Shown here: positions 40,197 through 48,571 of the stretch, one piece after another
Numbering within the stretch: the stretch's first letter is position 1
Layout: each line of letters opens with the position of its first letter
DNA from: Streptomyces ardesiacus
Lineage (GTDB): Bacteria > Actinomycetota > Actinomycetes > Streptomycetales > Streptomycetaceae
Assembly (NCBI RefSeq): GCF_003112575.1
Contig: NZ_BEWC01000007.1
Coordinates: forward strand, 434,001 to 498,000
Reading direction: 5' to 3'
DNA: 64,000 bases
The notes under the pieces: generated by a model
What the model was told of the DNA's origin: nothing
Seen by the model: the letters and a program-made list of their open reading frames with translations, nothing else
Database searches by the model: none
Program-made: the position numbers and the translations under genes

Positions 40197-42608
40197 CTAC
40201 CCCGCCACCCCCACCCCCGTGACCCGGGCGTACTGCTCCCGCACCTCGCGGTAGCGCAGCAGCTCCGCCGCCAGCGGATCCAGCACCCTGGCCCGGCCGC
40301 ACCCCGCGGCCGCCTCGCGCAACAGGCGTTCCGCCTCGTGGCCGTAGCGTCTGGCGGGTCCGCGGGCCGCCAGGCGGCAGCTCCACTCGATGAGGGGGCC
40401 GCCGACGATGCCGGACAGCATGAGCAGCACCGGCACGCCCAGGTTCGGCGGCAGGACGCCGACGATCTGGCCGAGCAGCCACAGGCCGCCCACCACCTGG
40501 AGCAGGGTCATGGTCGCCTGCGCGAGGACGGCCACCGGCCACCAGCCGGGGCGCGGCGGACGCCCCGGCGGCAGCCCCGTGCGCACCGCCAGCTCGTCGA
40601 GGGCCTCGGGCAGCCCGTGGGCGCCGCGGAGGGCCGCCTCCCGCATCGCCTGCGCCCACGGCGCGGGGAGCCCGGCCGACGCCCGCTCCGAGACCGTGCG
40701 CACCGCGTGCTCGACGCGTTGACGGGCCGTGGCCTCCTCGTCCGCCTGTGTTCGCGACGGCAGCCGTCCCGTGACGGGATCGCGCCGGTTTTGGTACCAG
40801 CGCCACAGCCGCAGCCAGGGCGTTCCGCACGCGCGGTTGGCGTTGCGCAGCCAGGCGCGTTCGGCCGCCTCGCCGGCCGCGGTGGCGCCGACCGCGTCGG
40901 CCAGGCGGTCCGCGAACTCCTCCCGCGCCTCCTCGCTGAGCCCGGTGCGCTGCCCGGTGACGTACACGGGGCGCAGGTGCTGTGCGGCGGCGTCCACGTC
41001 GGCCGCGATCCGGCGGGCCGGGGCCTGCCGTTCGGCGACGAACTGGCCGAGGCTCTCGCGCAGTTCACCGACGCCCTCGCCGGTGAGCGCGGACAGGGCG
41101 AGCACGGTCGCGCCGGGTTCGCCGTGCTCGCCCAGCGCGATGCCGTCCTCGTCGAGCAGGCGCCGCAGGTCGTCGAGGACCTGCTCGGCGGCCTCGCCGG
41201 GCAGCCGGTCGACCTGGTTGAGGACGACGAAGGTGACCTCGGCGTGGCCCGCCATCGGCCGCAGGTAGCGCTCGTGGATGAGGGCGTCGGCGTACTTCTC
41301 CGGGTCGACGACCCAGATGACGGCGTCGACCAGGGCCAGGATGCGGTCCACCTGCTCGCGGTGCTGGACGGCCGCCGAGTCGTGGTCGGGCAGGTCGATC
41401 AGGACCAGACCGCGCAGCGGCGACTCGGAGTCCGGGTGCTGGAGCGGCCGGCGGCGCAGCCGGCCGGGGATGCCGAGCCGGTCGAGGAGGCTGGCCGCGC
41501 CGTCGCTCCAACTGCACGCGATGGGTGCGGCGGTGGTCGGCCGGCGGACGCCGGTCTCGGAGATGGTCACCCCGGCGAGGGTGTTGAACAGCTGCGACTT
41601 GCCGCTGCCGGTGGCGCCCGCGACGGCGACCACGGTGTGCTGCCCGGAGAGCCTGCGCCGCGCGGCGGCCTCGTCCAGGACCCGGCCGGCCTCGGCCAGG
41701 GTGCCGCTGTCGAGCCGGGCCCGGGAGAGTCCGACCAGTTCACGCAGGGCGTCGAGGCGGGACCTGAGGTTCCCGTCGTAGGCGAGCGGCATCAGGGCGG
41801 CCGAGGAGGCGGCGGGCCTGCTCGGCAGTACGGCGAACTGCTCGGCCCCGCCGGTCTCGTCCACCCGCCGCGCGATCAGCCCGTCGCCCCAGGCGCCGCC
41901 CTCCCCGTCCCCACCCGCACCGGCCGCACCGTCGGTCTCGGCCCCGGCAGGGTCCGCGCGGCGGTGCGTCCCGGCGCCGTCGTCCTGCACGCGCGCGTGA
42001 GGGTCGCCGGAGCGGTCGCTCCCCCGGTCGCCTCCCCGGTCGCGCGCCCGCGTCCCGCGCGCGTCACCACCGCCCTCCCGGACGTCCCCGGCGACGTCCT
42101 CACGGTCACCGCGCTCACGCCCGGCACGCTCGCGGCGGGCCGCCCTGCCGACGGGGGCCTGCCGCCCCCGGGCGTCCTCCTGGCGTTCCCGGGCACCCTG
42201 GCGGTCCCGGCGGTCGTGCCGGTCCTGGCCGTCCCAGCCGTCCTGACCGTCCCGGTTGTCCCGGCCGTCCCGGTTGTCCCCGTGGTCCCCCTCGTCCCGC
42301 TCGGCAGGAGTGTCCCGCGGGCCCCGTGCTTCCTCCGCGCCCCGCGCACCCCGTGGGCCTCGTGCTTCCCGGCGGCCCCGGCGATCCCTGCGATCCCGCT
42401 CATCCCGATCGCCACGACGCCCCCCACCGTCCCGGTCACCGCGGTCACCGCGGTCACCGCGGTCGCCCCGGTCACCGCGGTCGCCCCGGTCACCGCGGTC
42501 GCCCCGTTCACCCCCGTCGTCCCGGGAGTCCGATCCGCCGGTACGGTCCGTCCGTGCCGCCTCCTTCGTCGTGTGCTCGGTGGGGTCCTGGTCAGTGACG
42601 GCGGTCAC
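40197..42608 (-). CDS. Dynamin-like/YfjP-type GTPase with a long charged N-terminus
   Basis: An 803-residue GTPase. Residues 1-240 are low-complexity, rich in Arg, Asp and Gly, including eight RGD units in a row. The G domain has VVAVAGATGSGKSQLFNTLA (P-loop), the switch RRPTTAAPIACS, IDLPDHDS (G3) and VVLNQVDRL (G4). Two helices near residues 690-750 (VAVLAQATMTLLQVVGGLWL, LGVPVLLMLSGIVGGPLI) suggest membrane attachment. The GTG start has GGAGAGG upstream and lies 3 bases after the previous gene, also a GTPase. Such paired actinobacterial GTPases resemble the DynA/DynB-type pairs; that link is inferred. Confidence 0.85.
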   Translation of the reverse strand: MTAVTDQDPTEHTTKEAARTDRTGGSDSRDDGGERGDRGDRGDRGDRGDRGDRGDRGDRDGGGRRGDRDERDRRDRRGRREARGPRGARGAEEARGPRDTPAERDEGDHGDNRDGRDNRDGQDGWDGQDRHDRRDRQGARERQEDARGRQAPVGRAARRERAGRERGDREDVAGDVREGGGDARGTRARDRGGDRGSDRSGDPHARVQDDGAGTHRRADPAGAETDGAAGAGGDGEGGAWGDGLIARRVDETGGAEQFAVLPSRPAASSAALMPLAYDGNLRSRLDALRELVGLSRARLDSGTLAEAGRVLDEAAARRRLSGQHTVVAVAGATGSGKSQLFNTLAGVTISETGVRRPTTAAPIACSWSDGAASLLDRLGIPGRLRRRPLQHPDSESPLRGLVLIDLPDHDSAAVQHREQVDRILALVDAVIWVVDPEKYADALIHERYLRPMAGHAEVTFVVLNQVDRLPGEAAEQVLDDLRRLLDEDGIALGEHGEPGATVLALSALTGEGVGELRESLGQFVAERQAPARRIAADVDAAAQHLRPVYVTGQRTGLSEEAREEFADRLADAVGATAAGEAAERAWLRNANRACGTPWLRLWRWYQNRRDPVTGRLPSRTQADEEATARQRVEHAVRTVSERASAGLPAPWAQAMREAALRGAHGLPEALDELAVRTGLPPGRPPRPGWWPVAVLAQATMTLLQVVGGLWLLGQIVGVLPPNLGVPVLLMLSGIVGGPLIEWSCRLAARGPARRYGHEAERLLREAAAGCGRARVLDPLAAELLRYREVREQYARVTGVGVAG
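42432..42512. repeat. 9-base tandem repeats in the GTPase gene
   Basis: Nine units of 9 bases, alternating GCGGTCACC, GCGGTCGCC and CCGGTCACC on the plus strand. On the coding strand they encode Gly-Asp-Arg in succession. The length is a multiple of three, so unit gain or loss keeps the frame. Confidence 0.85.
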
Positions 42609-42611
42609 CGG

Positions 42612-44219
42612 TCACCTCTCCTTCTGCAGTACGGACAGCGCGGCGATGAGCTCTGCCTGCGGCTCGGGGTGCACCTCCAGGCCGTCGAGCGGAGCCAGCC
42701 GGCGCTCGCGTTCGGCGTGGATGACGCGGTCGACGTGTTCGTCGAGCAGCCGCCCGCCCCGGTCGCGCAGCCGCAGCGCGCCGTGCGCGCCGAGCCGCTC
42801 GGCGAGCCGCTCCCCGGCGACACGCGCGCGGCGGCCGCCCAGCAGCACGGTGGCGACCAGGCCGGCCACCACTCCGGGGTCGGGGGCGAGGTTCCGGTCC
42901 AGCTCGCGGACCTCTTCCTCGGCGTACTCCTCCAACTCGCGCCGCCACCGCCGTACGGCCAACCCGATGCGGTGCTCGGCGCTCTCCGGGGCCGGGGCAC
43001 CGTCCGCGAGTTCGGGGGCGGCCGCCGCCGGCTCGCCGCGCCAGGCCGCGTCGACGCGTTCGTCGGCGGCCGTGACGGCGCACAGCAGCAGGGCGCTCAG
43101 GCTCTCCACCAGCGAGTCGAGAAGCTCTTCCGGGGAGCAGTCGAGGGGGAAGGCCCGCCAGCGCTTCAGCGCGTCCCCGGCGAGGACGGCGCCCGCCTTC
43201 AAGCGGCCCCGCACGCGCGCGTGCTCGTCGTCGTAGGCGCTGTCGACGGCGGCGGTGAGCCGCAGCGCGGCGGCGTACTGGGCGGCGGCGGCCCCGGCCA
43301 GCTCGGGCATCCGGGACTTGAGCGAGTCCAGGATGCCGTGTGCCGTACGGGCCATGGCGTGGTGCCGGGCGTCGAGTTCCTGGGCCCGGTGGACGAGCCA
43401 GGAGCGCAGCGGCGCCACGGCACTGGCCGGCAGCAGCCCGCCGCCCCAGGCCGACTCGGGCAGTTCGGGAACGGTGAAGCGGGGGACGTCGCCGAGCCCG
43501 GCCTTGGTGAGCAGCGCCCCGTACTGCCGCGACACCTCGGCCACCACCTGGTGGGGCACCCGGTCGAGCACGGTGACCAGGGTGGCGTCGTACTCCTTGG
43601 CGGTGCGCAGCAGGTGCCAGGGCACCGCGTCGGCGTACCGGGCGGCCGTGGTGACCATCACCCAGATGTCGGCGGCGCAGATCAGTTCGGCCGCCAGGAC
43701 GCGGTTGTCGGCGAGGAGGGAGTCGACGTCGGGCGCGTCGAGGAGGGCGATGCCGGGCGGCAGGCTGTCGGCGGTCTCGACCCGCAGGACGCGCGCGGGG
43801 TTCTCGCCGGGCAGCAGCAGGTCGTCGTCCGGGTCCCGGTGGGGCACCCACACGCGCGTGAGGTCGGGCAGCACCCGCATGCCGCTGAACCAGTGGTGGT
43901 CCTCCGGGTGGCACACCAGGACCGGTGTGCGGGTCGTGGGCCGCAGTACGCCCGCCTCGCTGACCCGGCGCCCCACGAGGGAGTTCACCAGGGTGGACTT
44001 GCCGGCGCCGGTGGACCCGCCCACCACGGCCAGCAGCGGCGCTTCGGGTTCCTTCAGCCGCGGCATGAGGTAGTCGTCGAGCTGGGCGAGCAGTTCGTCG
44101 CGGTTGGCACGCGCGCGTGGCGCTCCGGCCAGCGGCAGCGGGAAGCGTGCGGCCGCGACACGGTCGCGCAGGGCGGAAAGTGCGTCGAGAAGCTGAGGCC
44201 GTACGTCCAAGGTCACCAC
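42612..44219 (-). CDS. Dynamin-like GTPase, first of a pair
   Basis: A 535-residue GTPase. P-loop LLAVVGGSTGAGKSTLVNSL, then RRVSEAGVLRPTTRTPVLVC (switch I Thr), ALLDAPDVDS (G3) and VTVLDRVPHQ in place of a canonical NKxD. The remainder is helical, as in dynamin-family stalks. The start is uncertain: GTG at 44219 (VVTLDVRPQLLDAL) has no clear ribosome site, and an ATG at 44258 is possible. It is followed after 3 bases by the second GTPase gene, so both are made together. Confidence 0.83.
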   Translation of the reverse strand: MVTLDVRPQLLDALSALRDRVAAARFPLPLAGAPRARANRDELLAQLDDYLMPRLKEPEAPLLAVVGGSTGAGKSTLVNSLVGRRVSEAGVLRPTTRTPVLVCHPEDHHWFSGMRVLPDLTRVWVPHRDPDDDLLLPGENPARVLRVETADSLPPGIALLDAPDVDSLLADNRVLAAELICAADIWVMVTTAARYADAVPWHLLRTAKEYDATLVTVLDRVPHQVVAEVSRQYGALLTKAGLGDVPRFTVPELPESAWGGGLLPASAVAPLRSWLVHRAQELDARHHAMARTAHGILDSLKSRMPELAGAAAAQYAAALRLTAAVDSAYDDEHARVRGRLKAGAVLAGDALKRWRAFPLDCSPEELLDSLVESLSALLLCAVTAADERVDAAWRGEPAAAAPELADGAPAPESAEHRIGLAVRRWRRELEEYAEEEVRELDRNLAPDPGVVAGLVATVLLGGRRARVAGERLAERLGAHGALRLRDRGGRLLDEHVDRVIHAERERRLAPLDGLEVHPEPQAELIAALSVLQKER

Positions 44220-44547
44220 ATGCGAAGAATGCCCAATTTTGAGGGAATTCTGAAGCATATGAGCATGATGAGCATGTCTGCGCGCCGACCGGACACTCCG
44301 GACCGAAGGGACTACCGGGACACGAGGACAGTCCAGGCATAACGAGTGGACAACACCCGATGCGCGAGGCGCCAAAAGCGATGCACGATTCGTAACTGCC
44401 TGCGATTATCAGGACCGCTTCACCGAACCTCCACATAGAGCCACGGAGGGGAAGCATCAGGGACATGGAGCCGGGAGCCCTATCCTTGTCCCCGGCGACG
44501 TCACGGACCGGACAGTTCCGGGCACCACGACCGAGGCCACCCATCAG
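44220..44547. other. 328-base gap of lower GC before tRNA-Arg
   Basis: This stretch has the lowest GC content in the area (for instance around 44215-44260 and 44380-44410). ATGAGCATG occurs twice in tandem at 44257-44276. It should hold the promoter of the minus-strand GTPase pair and of the tRNA. I could not pick either with confidence, and I see no coding frame. Confidence 0.4.
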
Positions 44548-44620
44548 GCCCCCGTAGCTCAGTGGATAGAGCAGGCGCCTTCTAAGCGCTTGGCCGCAGG
44601 TTCGAGTCCTGCCGGGGGCG
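44548..44620 (+). tRNA. tRNA-Arg, anticodon TCT
   Basis: A complete cloverleaf. Acceptor GCCCCCG pairs with CGGGGGC, D arm GCTC/GAGC, anticodon stem GGCGC/GCGCT around CTTCTAA (anticodon TCT), and T arm GCAGG-TTCGAGT-CCTGC. The CCA end is encoded at 44621-44623. It reads AGA (and AGG by wobble), both rare in this GC-rich genome. Confidence 0.97.
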
Positions 44621-44770
44621 CCACAGTGCTGCCGGTGTCACGCTGCCGGAGCCGGCGCGGGGCCGCAAGAAGATCATCCTCCACGCCGGTCCCGGCACCG
44701 AACCCTGCCACCGGAGGCGTCGCCGGACTCGGCGGCCGCCACTGCCCCTTCGGCGAGAGGGACCGCCGCC

Positions 44771-45766
44771 GTGCGACTGCGCTGTGCCGTACTGGACGAC
44801 TACCAGCGGGTGGCGACCGAGGTCGCCGACTGGTCGCCGGTGGCCGACGCCGTGGACGTCGTCGTGCACGACACCCACTACCCGGACGAGGACACCCTCG
44901 CCGCGGCGCTCGCCGACGTCGACATCGTGGTCACGCTGCGCGAACGCGTGCCGTTCCCGGGCTCGTTGATCGCCCGGCTGCCCCGGCTGCGACTGATCGT
45001 CGCCTCCGGCATGCGCAACAGCGTGATCGACTACGCGGCGGCCGAGGCCCACGGCGTCACCGTCTGCGGTACGGCCTCCTCCTCGACCCCGCCCGTGGAG
45101 CTGACCTGGGCCCTGCTGCTGGGCCTCGCCCGCGGCATCGTCCCGGAGGCCGACGGACTGCGCGCGGGCGGCCCCTGGCAGCAGACGGTCGGCGCGGACC
45201 TGCACGGCCGGCGGCTCGGGCTGCTGGGCCTCGGCAGGATCGGCGGCCGGGTCGCCCAGGTCGGCCTGGCCTTCGGCATGCGGGTGAGCGCCTGGAGCCA
45301 GAACCTCACCCGGGAGCGCACCGACGAGGTGGGCGTCGAGCTGGCCCCCTCGAAGGAGGAGCTCCTGCGGACCGCCGACTTCGTCTCCGTCCACCTGGCG
45401 CTGGGCGAGCGCACCCGCGGCCTGCTCGGCCCCGCCGAACTGGCCCTGCTCAAGCCGACCGCCTACCTGGTCAACACCTCGCGGGCGGCGATCGTCGACC
45501 AGGAGGCACTGCTCACCACGCTGCACGAGGGCCGCATCGCCGGGGCGGGCGTGGACGTCTTCGACACCGAGCCGCTGCCCGCGGACCACCCGATGCGCAC
45601 CGCGCCGCGCCTGCTCGCGACGCCGCACCTGGGCTACGTGTCACGCGCCAACTACGCCACCTACTACGGCCAGGCCGTCGAGGCGATCCGGGCCCACCTC
45701 GCGGGCGCCCCCGTACGGCGCCTGCCCGTGCCCGCCGCCCCGGGCCCGGCTTCCGCCCCCGCGTAG
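44771..45766 (+). CDS. D-2-hydroxyacid dehydrogenase
   Basis: A 331-residue NAD-dependent oxidoreductase of the 2-hydroxyacid (3-phosphoglycerate-type) family. The nucleotide fold is RRLGLLGLGRIGGRVAQVGL. Catalytic residues are the Arg of YLVNTSRAAIVD, the Glu of VDVFDTEPLP and the His of ATPHLGY. The N-terminal substrate domain starts LRCAVLDDYQRVATEVADW. The substrate is not evident. It lies 147 bases after the tRNA, with GAGAGGGA before the GTG. Confidence 0.9.
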   Translation: MRLRCAVLDDYQRVATEVADWSPVADAVDVVVHDTHYPDEDTLAAALADVDIVVTLRERVPFPGSLIARLPRLRLIVASGMRNSVIDYAAAEAHGVTVCGTASSSTPPVELTWALLLGLARGIVPEADGLRAGGPWQQTVGADLHGRRLGLLGLGRIGGRVAQVGLAFGMRVSAWSQNLTRERTDEVGVELAPSKEELLRTADFVSVHLALGERTRGLLGPAELALLKPTAYLVNTSRAAIVDQEALLTTLHEGRIAGAGVDVFDTEPLPADHPMRTAPRLLATPHLGYVSRANYATYYGQAVEAIRAHLAGAPVRRLPVPAAPGPASAPA

Positions 45767-45775
45767 GGACGACGC

Positions 45776-46411
45776 TCAGGCGGTGCCCGCCCGGGCGGAG
45801 TCCGCGGGGCGGACGTAGACGCCCTCGCTCCGGCGCAGGTGTCCGAGGTCCACCAGATGGCGCCGGAGCGTCACATGGTCGACCTCCCCGTCCTCGCACC
45901 AGGCGCGCAGCCTCTCGTCGACGGTGCGCTCGGGGTACTCCACGCCGGGTGCGAAGGTCTGCTCGGCGATGTACCGCAGCACCACCTTCTTGCGCGTCCA
46001 GCGTGCCGGGAGCCGGACCAGCCGGCCGTCCCTGACGAAGGTCCGCACGACGATGCCGGCCGGGCCGTCGTCCCCCTCGGCGGCGAGGTCCCGGGCCGCC
46101 GCCGGCGCCGGACGGCCCGCGCGGGCCAGCTCGCGGAAACGCTCGTGGGCGACGACGAGCCGGCCGTCGGCGCCGGACGCCACCACGCCCTGGTCCCGCA
46201 GTCGGCGCAGCGCACCGGCCGTCTCCTTCGCGGAGAGGCCGGCCACCCGGGCCACGCGTGCGGCATCGCCCGCGCCCAGGGCCACGGCGGCGAAGGCCCG
46301 CACCCGGCTCTCCTCGGCGAAGAGGGCGGGCAGCGCGGCCAGTGCGGGCGACGGGGACGGTTCGGACGGCTCGGAAGCCCTGGCGGACGAGTCGGATCGG
46401 TCGTTCGACAT
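45776..46411 (-). CDS. DUF2087-domain protein with N-terminal winged helix
   Basis: A 211-residue protein. The first half is an ArsR-like helix-turn-helix (VARVAGLSAKETAGALRRLR, DQGVVASGADGRLVV). The second is DUF2087: RLVRLPARWTRKKVVLRYIA, YPERTVDERLRAWCEDGEVD, HVTLRRHLVDLGHLRRSEGV. The combination suggests a transcription regulator with an unknown sensing domain. It is convergent with the dehydrogenase gene, 9 bases apart. Confidence 0.85.
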   Translation of the reverse strand: MSNDRSDSSARASEPSEPSPSPALAALPALFAEESRVRAFAAVALGAGDAARVARVAGLSAKETAGALRRLRDQGVVASGADGRLVVAHERFRELARAGRPAPAAARDLAAEGDDGPAGIVVRTFVRDGRLVRLPARWTRKKVVLRYIAEQTFAPGVEYPERTVDERLRAWCEDGEVDHVTLRRHLVDLGHLRRSEGVYVRPADSARAGTA

Positions 46412-46516
46412 GCCGGGAGGCTAGTGGACGCACCGGCGCGAGCGGGAACGGTTTTCCGGCCGCCGCCGTCACCCCCGGCACCGCGCGCTCAAAAAGGGTG
46501 ATCCGCGCATTCCCCC

Positions 46517-46544
46517 CGTGACCGGCCGCGGCCGGGGGCGTTGA
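46517..46544 (+). promoter_or_regulatory. Predicted sigma-BldN promoter of chpG
   Basis: CGTGAC (46517-46522), a 16-base spacer and CGTTGA (46539-46544). The sigma-BldN consensus is CGTAAC-N16-CGTTGA, and chaplin genes are known targets. The match is 11 of 12 with exact spacing. Confidence 0.75.
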
Positions 46545-46602
46545 ACCGGCAGTGCGGCGGCGCGTCCTGCCGCCGCGCTCCCCGAGTCAGAAGGAGAACG
46601 TG

Positions 46603-46878
46603 ATGTCTCGCATCGCGAAGGCCGCCGGAGTCGCCCTCGGTGCCGGTGCCGTGGCGCTCAGCGGTGCCGGCCTGGCCATGGCGGACGCGGGCGCGCAGGG
46701 CGCGGCCGTCGGCTCGCCCGGTGTAGCTTCCGGCAACGTCGTCCAGGTCCCGGTGAACGTGCCGGTCAACGTCTGCGGCAACACCATCGACGTGATCGGG
46801 CTGCTGAACCCGGCCTTCGGCAACGCCTGCGTGAACGACGGCGGCCACGAGGGCCACGGCGGCGGCTACGGCGGCTGA
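46603..46878 (+). CDS. chpG: Short chaplin, hydrophobic aerial-hyphae coat protein
   Basis: A secreted 91-residue amyloid-forming protein that coats aerial hyphae and spores. AAGGAGAA precedes the ATG. The signal peptide ends AGLAMA. The chaplin domain is GNVVQVPVNVPVNVCGNTID followed by VIGLLNPAFGNACVND, with the two Cys that form a disulfide. A Gly/His tail, GGHEGHGGGYGG, extends beyond the domain. The symbol follows its place next to the tyrosinase genes, as for S. coelicolor chpG. Confidence 0.9.
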   Translation: MSRIAKAAGVALGAGAVALSGAGLAMADAGAQGAAVGSPGVASGNVVQVPVNVPVNVCGNTIDVIGLLNPAFGNACVNDGGHEGHGGGYGG

Positions 46879-46895
46879 GAGCCCCCAGGCACCCC

Positions 46896-46926
46896 AGGAG
46901 CCCCGGCCTTCCCGGCCGGGGCTCCT
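46896..46926 (+). terminator. Terminator hairpin of chpG
   Basis: AGGAGCCCCGGCC (46896-46908) and GGCCGGGGCTCCT (46914-46926) pair perfectly around a 5-base loop, 17 bases after the stop. Confidence 0.8.
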
Positions 46927-47028
46927 GCCTTGTCCGGAGACGGGCCGGGACGCAGGCCCGGCGCAAGCCCGGACGCAGGCCCGGGACGGACCGGGACGGC
47001 CCCGGAGACGGCCCCGGACCCGCCCCGC

Positions 47029-47895
47029 TCAGGCGTACCGGTAGATCCGGCCCACGTCCTCCAGCTCGTCCGGCGTCACGTCCCACGGCGGCAGCTTCTC
47101 GTGCCGTGCGACGATCCGCCCGCGCTGCGCGCTGCCCCGGCCGGGCGGCTCGGCGGGCAGGTAGCGGGCGCCGCGGTGACGGGCCTGCCAGCGCGACCAC
47201 TGGAGGTCGACGAAGGCGTGGTGCAGCCAGAACACCGGGTCGTTGACGGAGGCGCCGCCGACCATGGCCCCGCCGACCCAGCGGTGCACCCGGTTGTGGT
47301 TGTGCCAGGAGGCGCTGCCGCGGCCGGCCCCCCAGCCCTCCAGCTTGTTGCGGAAGCCCTTGCGGACCGTGGAGTCGTAGGGCGAGGTGTCGTACTTCGG
47401 GTCGTCCAGCGCCCACTCCAGGTCGCTCTTGGAGGGCAGGTCGAGGGGATTGCCGGCGCGTCCCAGGTCCCGCGTGAGGTACTTGGTGTCGGTGACGTTC
47501 ACCTTGATGGTCCAGTTGCCCTCGGCGTGGGCGAAGGGACCGGTGGTGACCCGGTGGTCGGACCGCCGCCCGGTGCCGCCCAGCAGATCGGCGGTCCAGG
47601 GCGTCGACTTGGCGCTGCGGTCCTTCGTCCAGTCCCAGTACGGCACGGTGACCGACGAGTCGACCCGGCGCAGCGCCTCCTCCAGGTCCAGCAGGAACCG
47701 CCGGTGCCACGGCAGGAAGGACGGCGCCATGTGGGCCGTACGCAGTCCGTTGTCGCCGTCGGAGACGTAGTACTCGATGTGGGTGCGCACGAACTCGTCG
47801 TACTCGCCGCGTCGTTTGATCTCCAGCAGCGCGTTGACGAACCGCCGCTTCTCGCTGCGGGTCAGCGTGCTGACGTCCTTACGCGTGTACGCCAT
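47029..47895 (-). CDS. melC2: Tyrosinase
   Basis: A type 3 copper monooxygenase of 288 residues that oxidises phenols to quinones and leads to melanin. Copper site A ligands lie in VRTHIEYY, RTAHMAPSFLPWHRRFLLDL. Site B ligands lie in SWHNHNRVHRWVGG and PVFWLHHAFVDLQWSRW. It lacks its own signal peptide, as expected for a tyrosinase exported together with its helper. Its start lies 17 bases inside the end of the helper gene. It could instead be the intracellular MelD type; the Tat motif in the helper favours export. Confidence 0.92.
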   Translation of the reverse strand: MAYTRKDVSTLTRSEKRRFVNALLEIKRRGEYDEFVRTHIEYYVSDGDNGLRTAHMAPSFLPWHRRFLLDLEEALRRVDSSVTVPYWDWTKDRSAKSTPWTADLLGGTGRRSDHRVTTGPFAHAEGNWTIKVNVTDTKYLTRDLGRAGNPLDLPSKSDLEWALDDPKYDTSPYDSTVRKGFRNKLEGWGAGRGSASWHNHNRVHRWVGGAMVGGASVNDPVFWLHHAFVDLQWSRWQARHRGARYLPAEPPGRGSAQRGRIVARHEKLPPWDVTPDELEDVGRIYRYA

Positions 47896-48445
47896 GCCGC
47901 CCCCCGGAGTGCTCGTCGTGGCCGGCGGACGAGGTGGCGCGCAGGTGCTCGCCGGGGCCGAGTTCGTCGACGGCGCCGCGGGCCGCGGCGAGCGGGGTGG
48001 GGTAGGACCGGTAGTGGTCGACCATGCTCAGCCAACTGCCGTCGGCGCGGCGCATCAGGTGCAGCGGGCGGCCGTCCACGGTGACGTGCCAGGTGCCGGC
48101 GCCCACGGCCCGGCCCCCGGCGGAGCGGATGCCCTGGATGCGCCGCCCGCGGTAGGTCTCGTCGAAGGCGGCGCCGTCGACGGGCTCGGCGGCCCGAGGT
48201 TCGGGGTGCGCGGGTCCCGCCGCGCCGTCGGCGGCCTCCGTGGCCCGGGGAGGCCGGGAGGCGGCGATCAGGGGCGCCAGCCCGACGGCGAGGGCCGGAG
48301 CGAGCAGCCCCCGCATGAGCTGCCGCCGGGTGCCGGACACCGGCCGGCCCGCAGCCGGGCCCGCCCCCTCCGCTCCGTGCTCCCGCGCCCGTTCCGCGCC
48401 GCCCGTTGCCGCGTCGTGCGCTCTCGTGCCCGTGGTGACGACCAT
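47879..48445 (-). CDS. melC1: Tyrosinase copper-transfer helper
   Basis: A 188-residue chaperone that loads copper into tyrosinase and carries it out of the cell. A long N-terminus leads to a twin-arginine signal, GTRRQLMRGLLAPALAVGLA, at about 39-58. The MelC1 domain has FDETYRGRRIQGIR, WHVTVDGRPLHLMRRADGSW and VDHYRSYPTPLAAARGAVDE. His residues in the tail (GHDEHSGGRHGVHA) may hold copper. GAGGAG precedes the ATG. It overlaps melC2 by 17 bases. Confidence 0.88.
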   Translation of the reverse strand: MVVTTGTRAHDAATGGAERAREHGAEGAGPAAGRPVSGTRRQLMRGLLAPALAVGLAPLIAASRPPRATEAADGAAGPAHPEPRAAEPVDGAAFDETYRGRRIQGIRSAGGRAVGAGTWHVTVDGRPLHLMRRADGSWLSMVDHYRSYPTPLAAARGAVDELGPGEHLRATSSAGHDEHSGGRHGVHA

Positions 48446-48571
48446 GGTCCGCTCCTCGTCCGGTTGCGTGGGTTCGCCCCGCTAACCGCACGGCGGGCCC
48501 CGTGGTCACCGCACACGGGGCCACTCGGAGCACGGCCGCTGGGCCGGGCGGGGGTCGCCGGGTCCGCGCGC

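Noticed and set aside
42432..42512. RGD cell-adhesion motif in a bacterial GTPase
   Set aside because: The RGD units follow from a 9-base DNA repeat in a cytosolic protein; an integrin-type role is not credible.
39915..44342. A 1475-codon open frame on the plus strand
   Set aside because: Antisense to the two GTPase genes and ssbB, with low-complexity translation and no motif.
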